In this document: piece after piece, positions 26,274-33,189 of the stretch
Numbering within the stretch: position 1 is the stretch's first letter
Layout of the letters: each line of letters opens with the position of its first letter
Source of the DNA: Lachnospiraceae bacterium
Lineage (GTDB): Bacteria; Bacillota; Clostridia; Lachnospirales; Lachnospiraceae
Assembly (NCBI GenBank): GCA_021769135.1
Contig: JAETTM010000043.1
Span: forward strand, 1 to 35,662
DNA: 35,662 nucleotides
Direction: 5' to 3'
The notes under the pieces: generated by a model
Databases searched by the model: none
What the model saw: the letters and a program-made list of their open reading frames with translations, nothing else
Told to the model about the DNA's origin: nothing
Program-made: the position numbers and the translations under genes

Positions 26274-27461
26274 ATGAATCACAGGGATTTTTTTGAAATC
26301 GAGGACATGGATGAGGGTGAAAAGAAAGGGCCGGCCGTAGGGGATAGCTACTATGAACTGCCGCCGGCAAAGAAGAGAAAGAGAAGGCGCAGGAGGGGGA
26401 TTTTCCTGCCGGTGTTTTTATGTCTCATCGCTTTGGCATCTTTGACGGGGTGCCTTTTTCTTCTTGTGGAAAACAGGGCTTTGGAGATGGAATCCGCACA
26501 GGCGGCGGCCTACATGGAAGAGATGAACGCCACGGCCGCGGCATCTTATTCGGAAGAGGAAATGCGGGAGATAGCGGATAAGGCCGCTGAAGAGGCTTCC
26601 AAACAGAAGGAAGACGAAATCCTCGGAGCGGTGAAGGAGATGATGGAAAACGGGGAAGGAACCTATTATCTTCTCAGGGAGCTTCATCCGGAAGAGCTGG
26701 TGGTAGCGGCGGAAGGCCGGTATTATTTTTTCCCGATTGTGGATACGCTGAAGCATCATAGCTATCAAAAGGACCAGTTTGTAATGAATGATGAAGATAT
26801 CCTTGAATACATAGTGGATGGGGAAGTGGTATCCAAAAAGGGGATTGACGTATCCCGGTATCAGGAAGAGATTGACTGGAAAAAGGTAGCGGGGGACGGT
26901 GTGGAATATGCTTTTATCAGGCTGGGCATCCGGGGTGCCACGGAAGGGAAGCTGGCGGTAGATATGGCCTATGAAGAGAATATGGAAGGGGCTTTGGAAA
27001 ATAATATCGATGTAGGGGTATATTTTTTTACGCAGGCCCTGAACGAGGAAGAGGCGGTGGAAGAGGCGGAGTTCGTATTGGAACATTTGGAGGACTACGA
27101 TATCTCTTATCCAATTGTGCTGGACGTGGAAGAGGTGACGACAAAAAATCCCCGGACGAAGGAGCTGACGCAAGAGGACAGGACGGATGCGTGTATCGCT
27201 TTTTGCGAAAGGATTAAGGAGGCGGGATATACGCCGATGATTTACGGCAATCTGAAAACATTCCTCCTGATGCTGGATATGGAAAGGCTGGAGGAATATG
27301 AGAAATGGTTTGCCTATTATAGGACGCCCCTGTATTTCCCCTATGAGTTCAGCATCTGGCAATATACGTCCACGGGGAAAGTGGACGGGATTGGCACGGA
27401 CGTGGATTTGAATGTATGCATGAAAGATTGGGGGAACGGTGGGTCAAATACCCCGCCGTAA
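26274..27461 (+). CDS. Membrane-anchored GH25 lysozyme (muramidase)
   Basis: A 395-aa cell-wall hydrolase. Residues 1-41 are cytoplasmic and end in a very basic run (KKRKRRRRR); residues about 43-64 form a membrane anchor, followed by a Glu/Ala-rich coiled-coil-like linker to about residue 120. The GH25 domain starts at about residue 188 with GIDVSRYQ (Asp192) and has the catalytic pair in LDVEEV (Asp284, Glu286), then YGNLKTFL and the C-terminal FSIWQYTSTGKVDGI. The anchor ends in SLTGC (Cys60), which resembles a lipobox; processing there is possible but hydrophobic sequence continues past it. The gene may act in cell-wall remodelling. Confidence 0.9.
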   Translation: MNHRDFFEIEDMDEGEKKGPAVGDSYYELPPAKKRKRRRRRGIFLPVFLCLIALASLTGCLFLLVENRALEMESAQAAAYMEEMNATAAASYSEEEMREIADKAAEEASKQKEDEILGAVKEMMENGEGTYYLLRELHPEELVVAAEGRYYFFPIVDTLKHHSYQKDQFVMNDEDILEYIVDGEVVSKKGIDVSRYQEEIDWKKVAGDGVEYAFIRLGIRGATEGKLAVDMAYEENMEGALENNIDVGVYFFTQALNEEEAVEEAEFVLEHLEDYDISYPIVLDVEEVTTKNPRTKELTQEDRTDACIAFCERIKEAGYTPMIYGNLKTFLLMLDMERLEEYEKWFAYYRTPLYFPYEFSIWQYTSTGKVDGIGTDVDLNVCMKDWGNGGSNTPP

Positions 27462-27473
27462 GCGACGGGGTAT
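27448..27473. terminator. Hairpin between convergent GH25 and the 78-aa gene
   Basis: ATACCCCG (27448-27455) and CGGGGTAT (27466-27473) form a perfect stem that overlaps the GH25 stop codon. The T run after it is weak, so it may be a bidirectional terminator or an mRNA end-protecting hairpin. Confidence 0.45.
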
Positions 27474-27505
27474 CAAATTTGTAGCCCGGCAAAGCGCAAT
27501 ACGTC

Positions 27506-27742
27506 TCAAAATCCAGCCATCAGCATGCCCATCAACTGGTCTCTGAGCACGGCATCATCGGTTCCTTTTACCTGGGTTGCCTTGCCGTCCAGTTCAATTT
27601 TATTGGCGGATGCCCGCATTAGCTTTTCCTGGAATTCTTTTTTTTCCCGGGCGGCTTTTTCGGCCCGCCGCTCGGCTTTTGCCCGCATCTGCAGCTTCAT
27701 GGCATCTTCCATAGAGCGCAGCATCGGTGTCATATCAGTCAT
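27506..27742 (-). CDS. Small charged coiled-coil protein of unknown function, coupled to the di-iron gene
   Basis: A predicted 78-aa protein, rich in Lys, Arg, Glu and Met, with a long helical central part (KAERRAEKAAREKKEFQEKL) and a C-terminus ending in RDQLMGMLMAGF. The start ATG at 27742 lies one base after the stop codon of the upstream di-iron gene, and the GAGGG of its ribosome-binding site sits in that gene's last codons, so the two are translationally coupled. I do not recognise the family. The coupling suggests it works with the di-iron protein. A coding call is supported by the gene spacing rather than homology. Confidence 0.6.
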   Translation of the reverse strand: MTDMTPMLRSMEDAMKLQMRAKAERRAEKAAREKKEFQEKLMRASANKIELDGKATQVKGTDDAVLRDQLMGMLMAGF

Positions 27743-27743
27743 T

Positions 27744-28556
27744 TTATCCCTCATTTCTGCGCCGCTTTGGATGTGTTTCAAGTTTGCGTGTGCGGCGCGG
27801 ACACAAACTGTCTGTTTTTTCAATATGGATGGATTCGGCCAGATATTCCATGCTGTGGCGTTTAAAAAGCCTGTATGTATAGTGCCCATGAAAGAATAAA
27901 TCCTTATAGCTTATCCATACGCTCCAAACGGTCATTCGCATAAGGAACCTTCGGAACAGCCTCATAAGCCGGTTGAAAACATCCCCGCGTTTTTTGTAAA
28001 TTCGGTGGAGAGTATCCGACTGTAAAACGACATGCTTCAGTTCGTCATGAAGCATTTGTCGGCAAATGGTCTTCAAAAGTACGGACCCCGTGGCATTTGC
28101 CAATGCCCGGTAGTAGGACAGGGCGATAATTTCGGCAGTAACCAGGACGGTGACTTCGCATTCCAGCCCCATCGATTTCCGGAGGATGCGGAATACATTA
28201 TCAATCCATAAATCGGAAAAAGGCTGTATTCCATAGATTTCCATATATTTTTTCAACGTCATGGAATGCCTGTTTTCTTCCAGGACGAACCATTTCATTA
28301 TTTCAGGATACTTTTGATAATTTGTTTTTTGGGCAAAACTTTTTGCCGCCGCTTCCAGATGCTTTCCATCGGAGCCTTCGCCCAGCTGAAATGCCCGGAT
28401 GGAAGGGGATATGAGTTCCTTTTCGGAAGGGGTCAGTTCCTGGTTCATCCGGAAATCAAGCTTTAGAAGGTGGGAATTGTTGTACTGGAAATATTTAGCC
28501 CAGTCAAAAGAACTTAAGTCCTTTATTTTTGTATGGGATAGGGGGATTCTTTTCAT
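27744..28556 (-). CDS. Ferritin-like di-iron protein resembling acyl-ACP desaturases
   Basis: About 270 aa (278 if it starts at the TTG at 28580). It has a four-helix di-iron layout. Numbered from the TTG start: a Glu in helix 1 (Glu68 in FQLGEGSDGKHL), EENRH (Glu102, His105), a Glu in the third helix (Glu150 in VTAEIIALSYYRAL) and HDELKH (Glu180, His183). The EENRH and DELKH pair, with MKWFVLEENRHSMTLKKYME, resembles the EENRHG and DEKRHE motifs of soluble acyl-ACP desaturases. All six ligands look present, so it could bind two irons; desaturase activity, hydroxylation or a stress role are inferred options. It ends in a basic tail (KLETHPKRRRNEG). No strong ribosome-binding site was found. 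Downstream it is coupled to a 78-aa gene. Confidence 0.75.
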   Translation of the reverse strand: MKRIPLSHTKIKDLSSFDWAKYFQYNNSHLLKLDFRMNQELTPSEKELISPSIRAFQLGEGSDGKHLEAAAKSFAQKTNYQKYPEIMKWFVLEENRHSMTLKKYMEIYGIQPFSDLWIDNVFRILRKSMGLECEVTVLVTAEIIALSYYRALANATGSVLLKTICRQMLHDELKHVVLQSDTLHRIYKKRGDVFNRLMRLFRRFLMRMTVWSVWISYKDLFFHGHYTYRLFKRHSMEYLAESIHIEKTDSLCPRRTRKLETHPKRRRNEG

Positions 28557-28576
28557 TGCTTTGTCCGCTTTCTTAA

Positions 28577-28682
28577 ACAATGGATGCTAGGCTTTGCCAG
28601 TCATCCTTATGTTAACAATGGATGCCAAGATTTGCCGGTCATTCTTATGTTGACAATGGATGGCTGGCATTGATGTCATTTG
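28577..28682. repeat. 38-bp tandem repeat, about 2.8 copies
   Basis: Units begin ACAATGGATG and end TTATGTT(A/G). Copies lie at 28577-28614, 28615-28652 and 28653-28682 (partial, more diverged). The first two differ at only a few positions. The array abuts the 5' end of the di-iron gene, with the TTG start inside it. Reading the minus strand gives only very short ORFs interrupted by stops, so it is not clearly coding. Confidence 0.85.
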
Positions 28683-28936
28683 TTTCATGGGATGAGAAAG
28701 CTTTATCCCTATTATTTTTATCGGCAATTGGGCTAATTTTTTTAACGGCAGCAGGGAATTATGGGCAATGCAACCGAAAGTTTACATGAAATTACGAAAA
28801 AGCAACAGGGAATTGGTTTCTATTTACATGACGCGCCCGTATGATTGAGGGGAAAGGTTAGCCAAAAAAATGCGCCCGAATGGATTCCCTGAAATTGCAT
28901 GATATGGGAGGGAAAAGGGTGAGAAAGAGGTGGAAT
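28683..28936 (+). other. Intergenic region before the XRE gene, no recognised feature
   Basis: About 250 bp with AT-rich stretches and no clear -35/-10 pair. The frame of the XRE gene is open from 28880 but without a ribosome-binding site. Confidence 0.4.
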
Positions 28937-29836
28937 ATGAACTTTATGGAAAATTTGAGGGTATTGCGCGAAAAGAACAATATGACTCAGGAACAGCTGG
29001 CGGAACGGATGGAAGTGTCCAGGCAGACGGTTTCCAAATGGGAAAGCGGCGCAAACATGCCGGAAATGGAAAAGCTGGTACAGTTGACGGAAATGTTCGG
29101 ATGCACGATGGATGGGCTGCTAAAAGGAAATATGCATCTGGAAAACCAAAAGGAATCGGAACTTTATGACGAATATGGGAACTGGGTGGCAAGGAGAGGG
29201 GCTTTGGCCACATGCATTTGTATCTTAAGTTTTGCCGCACAACAAATAGGGGAGTATGTAAGCCCATCTTTTCTGGGGGAAAGCGGCCTGCTGTTTATGT
29301 TGGGGGCATTGCTTGGGTCTCTTCTATGGGTCAGAATCGGTATGTTATCCTCCCATTTTCATCAGAAGCACCCCTATGTGGAGCCGTTTTATGCAGAGGA
29401 AGAGAAGGAGGAATTCCACCGAAAATATATGACATGGATGATTGCCGGAATCGGGATTCTCATCGCTTCAATTATTGTGACAGCTTCCTTATATACGGTA
29501 TGGGATGCCCCGAATGACCGCATGGATGCCCTTTTCGGCGGCCTGTTTCTCACCATGGTGGCGGTGGGGGTTGGACTTATCGTCTATATCGCGCTAATGG
29601 CTTCCAAATATAATGTGGAAAAATATAATGAGGACAATGCCTGGGAAGCTTCTGCGGAAGGGAAGGAAAACAGGAGGCGCATCGGAAAGGCGTGCTGCGT
29701 CATCATGCTGATGGCAGTCATATGCAGCATCCTGCTATGGATGTGGGATGCTCCCCATCTGACGGCCGGAATCCCTTTTGCCATTGGGGGGATTCTGTGC
29801 GGCGCGGTGAGTGTGGTTTTGAATAAGAGAAGATAG
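28937..29836 (+). CDS. Membrane-anchored XRE-family transcriptional regulator
   Basis: A 299-aa protein with an N-terminal helix-turn-helix of the XRE/Cro type (residues about 3-65): LRVLREKNNMTQEQLAERM, VSRQTVSKWESG, then a dimer-like segment. After a linker there are about six hydrophobic segments (for example GALATCICILSF, LGALLGSLLWV, IAGIGILIASIIV, LTMVAVGVGLIVYIA and IMLMAVICSILLW), so it is a membrane-bound regulator. This architecture is common in gut Firmicutes and usually lies near the genes it controls, so the neighbouring di-iron gene or the degraded toxin-antitoxin locus are candidates. I chose the ATG at 28937 with AGAGGTGG upstream. The signal it senses is unknown. Confidence 0.85.
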   Translation: MNFMENLRVLREKNNMTQEQLAERMEVSRQTVSKWESGANMPEMEKLVQLTEMFGCTMDGLLKGNMHLENQKESELYDEYGNWVARRGALATCICILSFAAQQIGEYVSPSFLGESGLLFMLGALLGSLLWVRIGMLSSHFHQKHPYVEPFYAEEEKEEFHRKYMTWMIAGIGILIASIIVTASLYTVWDAPNDRMDALFGGLFLTMVAVGVGLIVYIALMASKYNVEKYNEDNAWEASAEGKENRRRIGKACCVIMLMAVICSILLWMWDAPHLTAGIPFAIGGILCGAVSVVLNKRR

Positions 29837-29841
29837 GATAA

Positions 29842-29876
29842 CCGCCCTTTGTACTTTTTGTGAGTATTGAGGGCGG
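29842..29876 (+). terminator. Probable terminator between XRE and convergent toxin remnant
   Basis: CCGCCCT (29842-29848) and AGGGCGG (29870-29876) form a 7-bp stem with a 21-nt loop that can pair further internally. The downstream ATTCCTGTTTT is a weak T run. Confidence 0.45.
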
Positions 29877-29893
29877 ATTCCTGTTTTGGGTTG

Positions 29894-30046
29894 TCATTCC
29901 CCAAATAAGTCAGAATGTGTGCCAGTACGGCCTAATTTTAATTCAGTATCCGTTTGCCGATATATGAGTAAGGGCATTTTATAACCGCGCTTTACACAGG
30001 TTTTAAAATCCTTTTTGAACTGTGTGGAGTAATGCACATTGAGCAT
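29894..30046 (-). pseudogene. YafQ/RelE-family toxin with internal deletion
   Basis: A 50-codon open frame starting MLNVHYSTQFKKDFKTCVKR and ending GRTGTHSDLFGE, exactly the N- and C-termini of the YafQ branch of RelE toxins. A normal YafQ is about 90 aa; here roughly 40-45 residues are missing between the GYKMPLL and IYRQTDTELK segments. The missing part carries most of the catalytic residues (the two central histidines, the Asp and the Trp in E. coli YafQ); only the final His (THSDLF) remains. The frame is kept, so a 50-aa product may still be made and bind the antitoxin, but toxicity should be lost. It lies 3 bp downstream of the antitoxin stop, in the usual antitoxin-toxin order. Confidence 0.8.
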
Positions 30047-30049
30047 AGA

Positions 30050-30259
30050 TTATTCCTCCATAAGCTGTGTAAATAAATCTTCGGTACTTCCGGTAAACAG
30101 TTTACCGCCGCCGTTTTCCAGTTCTTCTATTGCTGCTATTGTTGATGAATTGGGCATTTCATCCGGTACTGCGGCTCCCTGTAGGTATGAAATGACATAA
30201 TACATTCGGCTTTCGGGTATTTGGTCTATCAGGCTTTTGGCTATTTCTCGGTTGCTCAT
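30050..30259 (-). CDS. Type II toxin-antitoxin antitoxin (RelB/DinJ-like role)
   Basis: A 69-aa protein that begins MSNREIAKSLIDQIPESRMY and ends AIEELENGGGKLFTGSTEDL plus seven residues. The C-terminal IEELENGGG segment is typical of antitoxins that wrap around RelE/YafQ toxins. The position directly before the YafQ remnant supports the call. The start has AAAGGAAG upstream. It should be an intact, expressible antitoxin whose toxin has been disabled. Confidence 0.75.
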   Translation of the reverse strand: MSNREIAKSLIDQIPESRMYYVISYLQGAAVPDEMPNSSTIAAIEELENGGGKLFTGSTEDLFTQLMEE

Positions 30260-30304
30260 AATATATACTTCCTTTCATGGTTATTGTATTCGGTTTCGAG
30301 GTGT

Positions 30305-30394
30305 CTATTCTGCTGACAATTGTTTAAAGTCTACAACTAAATCATAGTTCATAGTTGCTAATATTTTTTTGGCATCTTCAAAGCTGAAATGTTT
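30305..30394 (-). pseudogene. C-terminal remnant of a helix-turn-helix regulator
   Basis: A stop-bounded fragment reads KHFSFEDAKKILATMNYDL and then VVDFKQLSAE before a stop. This is the usual C-terminal end of small XRE proteins encoded near toxin-antitoxin systems (FEDAKKILATMNYDL). No N-terminal part with a helix-turn-helix remains upstream; an in-frame stop lies immediately before it. It supports the idea that the locus has been eroded by deletion. Confidence 0.6.
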
Positions 30395-30455
30395 TTATTA
30401 AGCATTATTTTTTTATATTATAGGAAATTACGCCACAGTGTTGTAAGTCGCCAAG

Positions 30456-30476
30456 AAAGAATGCGAAGCATTCTTT
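30456..30476 (+). other. Hairpin AAAGAATGC-GAA-GCATTCTTT
   Basis: A perfect 9-bp stem with a GAA loop immediately upstream of a terminator. A similar TGC-GAA-GCA core occurs in the hairpin at about 4672, so it may be a repeated element. Confidence 0.5.
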
Positions 30477-30477
30477 G

Positions 30478-30505
30478 GAATTGGCCGCTGGGCCAATTCT
30501 TTTTT
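30478..30505 (+). terminator. Intrinsic terminator
   Basis: The perfect 9-bp stem GAATTGGCC/GGCCAATTC with a GCTG loop is followed by six Ts. No intact plus-strand gene precedes it in the last 600 bp, so it may belong to a lost gene. Confidence 0.8.
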
Positions 30506-30619
30506 ATTTATTATAGTACGAAAAGGGTTATTAGCCAATCTAAAAAGAAAAGAAATAATAAAAAAAACTTGTCAGAAAACAACATTGAAATAAATGAGAA
30601 CAATATAGGACCAAAAACA

Positions 30620-30633
30620 CGAACGAAAGTTCG
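30620..30633 (+). promoter_or_regulatory. LexA/DinR-like SOS box
   Basis: CGAAC-GAAA-GTTCG is a perfect palindrome with the CGAAC-N4-GTTCG form of the Gram-positive SOS box; flanking bases extend the stem to ACGAAC/GTTCGT. It lies 14 bp upstream of the -35 box of the ylxM-ffh promoter. Control by LexA is inferred. Confidence 0.55.
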
Positions 30634-30647
30634 TAAAGAAAAAATAC

Positions 30648-30676
30648 TTGACACCCATCCCCGATTGTAGTATGAT
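30648..30676 (+). promoter_or_regulatory. Sigma-A promoter for ylxM-ffh operon
   Basis: TTGACA (30648-30653), a 17-bp spacer and TATGAT (30671-30676), 64 bp upstream of the ylxM start. Confidence 0.88.
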
Positions 30677-30740
30677 AACCAAAGTGTCAGGAAAATAAGC
30701 CTGGAAATCATTGGGCCGGTTCTTGACGGGGAGTATAAGG

Positions 30741-31082
30741 ATGGAAAAAATCGTAGAACAGGGAATCCTGTATGATTTTTATGGTGAACTGCTGACAGAG
30801 CATCAGCAGAAAATATATGAGGATGCGGTTTACCATGATTTGTCTTTGAGCGAGATTGCCGAAGAGCAGGGCATCAGCAGGCAGGGCGTGCATGACCTGA
30901 TAAAAAGATGCAATCATATTTTGGAAGATTACGAAAATAAACTGCATCTGGTGGAGCGGTTCAATGAAATCAGGGAAAGCATCCGGCGGATGAATGAACT
31001 GGCTGAGGATAAATCCATCGGGCAGGGGCAGCTAAGGGAAGAAATCAAGAAGCTGTCCGATGGGATTTTAAAAGCATTATAA
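30741..31082 (+). CDS. ylxM: YlxM/UPF0122 helix-turn-helix protein
   Basis: A 113-aa protein with a helix-turn-helix resembling sigma-70 region 4: [20 protein letters not shown] at about residues 36-55. YlxM members are always linked to ffh and have been reported to modulate signal recognition particle function. The ATG at 30741 follows GGGGAGTATAAGG; the frame is open from a TTG at 30711 but lacks a site. ffh follows 39 bp later. Confidence 0.93.
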   Translation: MEKIVEQGILYDFYGELLTEHQQKIYEDAVYHDLSLSEIAEEQGISRQGVHDLIKRCNHILEDYENKLHLVERFNEIRESIRRMNELAEDKSIGQGQLREEIKKLSDGILKAL

Positions 31083-31121
31083 TATAAAGGAAAAAAATTT
31101 GATAAAGACAGAGGTTGTTAT

Positions 31122-32477
31122 ATGGCATTTGAAAGTTTAACGGATAAACTGCAAAATGTATTTAAAAATCTGCGAAGCAAAGGCCGACTGACGGAAGAGG
31201 ATGTAAAAACCGCTTTGAAGGAAGTAAAGATGGCCCTGTTGGAAGCCGATGTTAACTTCAAGGTGGTCAAGCAGTTTGTGAAGTCCATAGAAGCCAGAGC
31301 GGTGGGTACGGACGTTATGAACGGCTTAAACCCCGGGCAGATGGTAATTAAGATTGTTAACGAAGAGATGGTTGCCCTGATGGGCTCGGAAATGACGGAG
31401 ATACAGCTGCAGCCGGGGAAATCCATAACCGTAATTATGATGTGCGGCCTGCAGGGCGCCGGCAAGACTACAACAACGGCCAAAATCGCAGGGAAGCTAA
31501 AGCTAAAGGGAAAGAAACCATTGCTGGTGGCGTGCGACATTTACCGTCCGGCAGCTATTAAGCAGCTGCAGATAAACGGCGAAAAGCAGGAAGTGGATGT
31601 GTTTTCCATGGGGGAAAACCATAAACCGTCGGACATTGCCAAGGCATCTTTGGAACACGCGAAGAAGAATGGGCATAACCTGGTCATTCTGGATACGGCC
31701 GGCCGGCTCCACATCGATGAAGAAATGATGGCGGAACTGCAGGAGATTAAAAAGGATGTGGAAGTCCACCAGACCCTTTTGGTTGTAGATGCCATGACGG
31801 GCCAGGATGCCGTGAATGTGGCGAAGGAGTTCGATGAGAAGGTGGGCATCGACGGGGTTGTGCTTTCCAAGATGGACGGCGATACCAGGGGCGGTGCGGC
31901 GCTTTCCGTAAAAGCGGTGACGGGGAAACCTATCTTATATGTAGGTATGGGCGAAAAGCTGTCGGATTTGGAACAGTTTTACCCGGACCGGATGGCCAGC
32001 AGGATTCTCGGCATGGGGGATGTACTGTCTTTGATAGATAAAGTGCAGGCCAGCATTGATATAGATGAAGTAAAAGAAAAAGAAATGGCTGCCCGGATGA
32101 AAAAGGGGAAGTTTGATTTTAACGACTATCTGGAAAGCATGAAACAGATGAAAAAGATGGGAGGCCTTGCCAGCATACTGGGGATGATGCCCGGAATGGG
32201 GAAGATGGGCGATATTGAATCCATGGTGGATGAAAAGCAGCTGTCCAGGACAGAAGCCATTGTCCTTAGCATGACGCCTGCGGAAAGGGAAAACCCGAAG
32301 CTGCTAAACCTTAGCAGGAAAAGCCGTATTGCCAGAGGGGCGGGAGTGGACATCGCAGTGGTGAACCGCTTCGTGAAACAGTTTGAGCAATCCCAGAAAA
32401 TGATGAAACAACTGCCCGGCATGATGGGGGGCAAAAGGGGAAGGGGAATGTTCGGCGGCATGAAATTCCCGTTTTAG
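31122..32477 (+). CDS. ffh: Signal recognition particle protein Ffh
   Basis: A 451-aa SRP GTPase that binds signal peptides and the 4.5S/SRP RNA. The N domain starts MAFESLTDKLQNVF; the G domain has GLQGAGKTTTTAKIAG (P-loop residues 109-117), DTAGRLHIDEEMM and SKMDGDTRGGAAL. The methionine-rich M domain (from about residue 300) has MPGMGKMG, MTPAERENPKLL and a C-terminus with KQLPGMMGGKRGRGMFGG. Length is typical. It is the partner of FtsY encoded at 22941. Confidence 0.98.
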   Translation: MAFESLTDKLQNVFKNLRSKGRLTEEDVKTALKEVKMALLEADVNFKVVKQFVKSIEARAVGTDVMNGLNPGQMVIKIVNEEMVALMGSEMTEIQLQPGKSITVIMMCGLQGAGKTTTTAKIAGKLKLKGKKPLLVACDIYRPAAIKQLQINGEKQEVDVFSMGENHKPSDIAKASLEHAKKNGHNLVILDTAGRLHIDEEMMAELQEIKKDVEVHQTLLVVDAMTGQDAVNVAKEFDEKVGIDGVVLSKMDGDTRGGAALSVKAVTGKPILYVGMGEKLSDLEQFYPDRMASRILGMGDVLSLIDKVQASIDIDEVKEKEMAARMKKGKFDFNDYLESMKQMKKMGGLASILGMMPGMGKMGDIESMVDEKQLSRTEAIVLSMTPAERENPKLLNLSRKSRIARGAGVDIAVVNRFVKQFEQSQKMMKQLPGMMGGKRGRGMFGGMKFPF

Positions 32478-32490
32478 AAATGAAAGGATA

Positions 32491-32549
32491 TAGAAATAAT
32501 TGCTGCAACTCGCTTGTTGGGGAAGGGCATCAAAATATTTCTATTTCTA
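32491..32549 (+). promoter_or_regulatory. Possible structured leader of rpsP
   Basis: TAGAAATA (32491-32498) can pair with TATTTCTA at 32536-32543 or with an overlapping second copy at 32542-32549, giving two mutually exclusive stems around a loop of 37 or 43 nt. Near 32556 there is an AT-rich TATTATAATT that could hold a -10 box. The regulatory meaning is unknown. Confidence 0.3.
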
Positions 32550-32596
32550 AATAAATATTATAATTAATGAAAAAGCGATATGCGGAGGTGAGAAAC

Positions 32597-32842
32597 ATGG
32601 CAGTAAAAATCAGGTTAAGAAGAATGGGTCAGAAGAAAGCTCCTTTCTATAGAATTATTGTAGCGGATTCCAGATCCCCGAGAGATGGAAGGTTCATTGA
32701 AGAAATCGGAACCTATGACCCGAAGACAGACCCCAGTACCTTTAAGGTAAATGAGGAGCTGGCTAAGAAGTGGTTGGCGAACGGTGCACAGCCCACAGAA
32801 GTTGTTAGCAAGATTTTCAAACTGGCAGGTATTACGAAATAA
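32597..32842 (+). CDS. rpsP: 30S ribosomal protein S16
   Basis: An 81-aa small-subunit protein beginning [20 protein letters not shown] and including the [20 protein letters not shown] motif. The ATG at 32597 has GGAGGTGAG upstream. Followed by khpA after 29 bp. Confidence 0.98.
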   Translation: MAVKIRLRRMGQKKAPFYRIIVADSRSPRDGRFIEEIGTYDPKTDPSTFKVNEELAKKWLANGAQPTEVVSKIFKLAGITK

Positions 32843-32871
32843 GCGTGCCTGTTCCCTTTTGGAGGTGGACT

Positions 32872-33099
32872 ATGAAAGAATTAGTTGAAGTAATCGCAAA
32901 AGCGCTTGTTGACAATCCGGATGAGGTTGTAGTTACGGAAAAGGAAGAAGGCAGAAACATTGTAGTAGAGCTTCATGTTGCCCAGTCCGATATGGGTAAG
33001 GTTATCGGAAAACAGGGAAGGATTGCGAAAGCTATCCGTTCTGTAGTAAAGGCAGCATCATCCAAAGACAATAAGAAAGTGGATGTAGAAATCGTTTAG
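32872..33099 (+). CDS. khpA: KH-domain RNA-binding protein KhpA (YlqC)
   Basis: A 75-aa single KH-domain protein with the RNA-binding loop GKQGRI in MGKVIGKQGRIAKAIRSV. It usually works in a pair with KhpB/Jag on small RNAs and cell division mRNAs. The ATG at 32872 has TTTGGAGGTGG upstream. A terminator-like hairpin follows at 33131. Confidence 0.95.
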   Translation: MKELVEVIAKALVDNPDEVVVTEKEEGRNIVVELHVAQSDMGKVIGKQGRIAKAIRSVVKAASSKDNKKVDVEIV

Positions 33100-33130
33100 T
33101 AAGTTTGGCAAAATATAATAAGGCCGATGA

Positions 33131-33160
33131 AATAAGGATGGGGCTTCCCATCCTTATTTT
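33131..33160 (+). terminator. Terminator/attenuator between khpA and rimM
   Basis: A perfect 12-bp stem AATAAGGATGGG/CCCATCCTTATT with a GCTT loop, followed by two further Ts. rimM has no visible promoter of its own, so partial read-through is likely. Confidence 0.7.
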
Positions 33161-33189
33161 ACACGGAATAAGCAGAAATAAGGAGAGGT

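Noticed and set aside
26400-26465. Lipoprotein signal peptide in the GH25 protein
   Set aside because: SLTGC resembles a lipobox, but the long cytoplasmic n-region and continued hydrophobic sequence fit a membrane anchor better.
27744-27889. Longer start for the 78-aa minus-strand gene
   Set aside because: The extension overlaps the di-iron gene in another frame; the ATG at 27742 has a GAGGG site and sits one base after the upstream stop.
28577-28682. CRISPR array
   Set aside because: The 38-bp units are directly joined with no spacers.
30389-30670. 93-codon plus-strand ORF
   Set aside because: It runs across a perfect hairpin, a terminator and the SOS-like box, with no ribosome-binding site and a low-complexity product.
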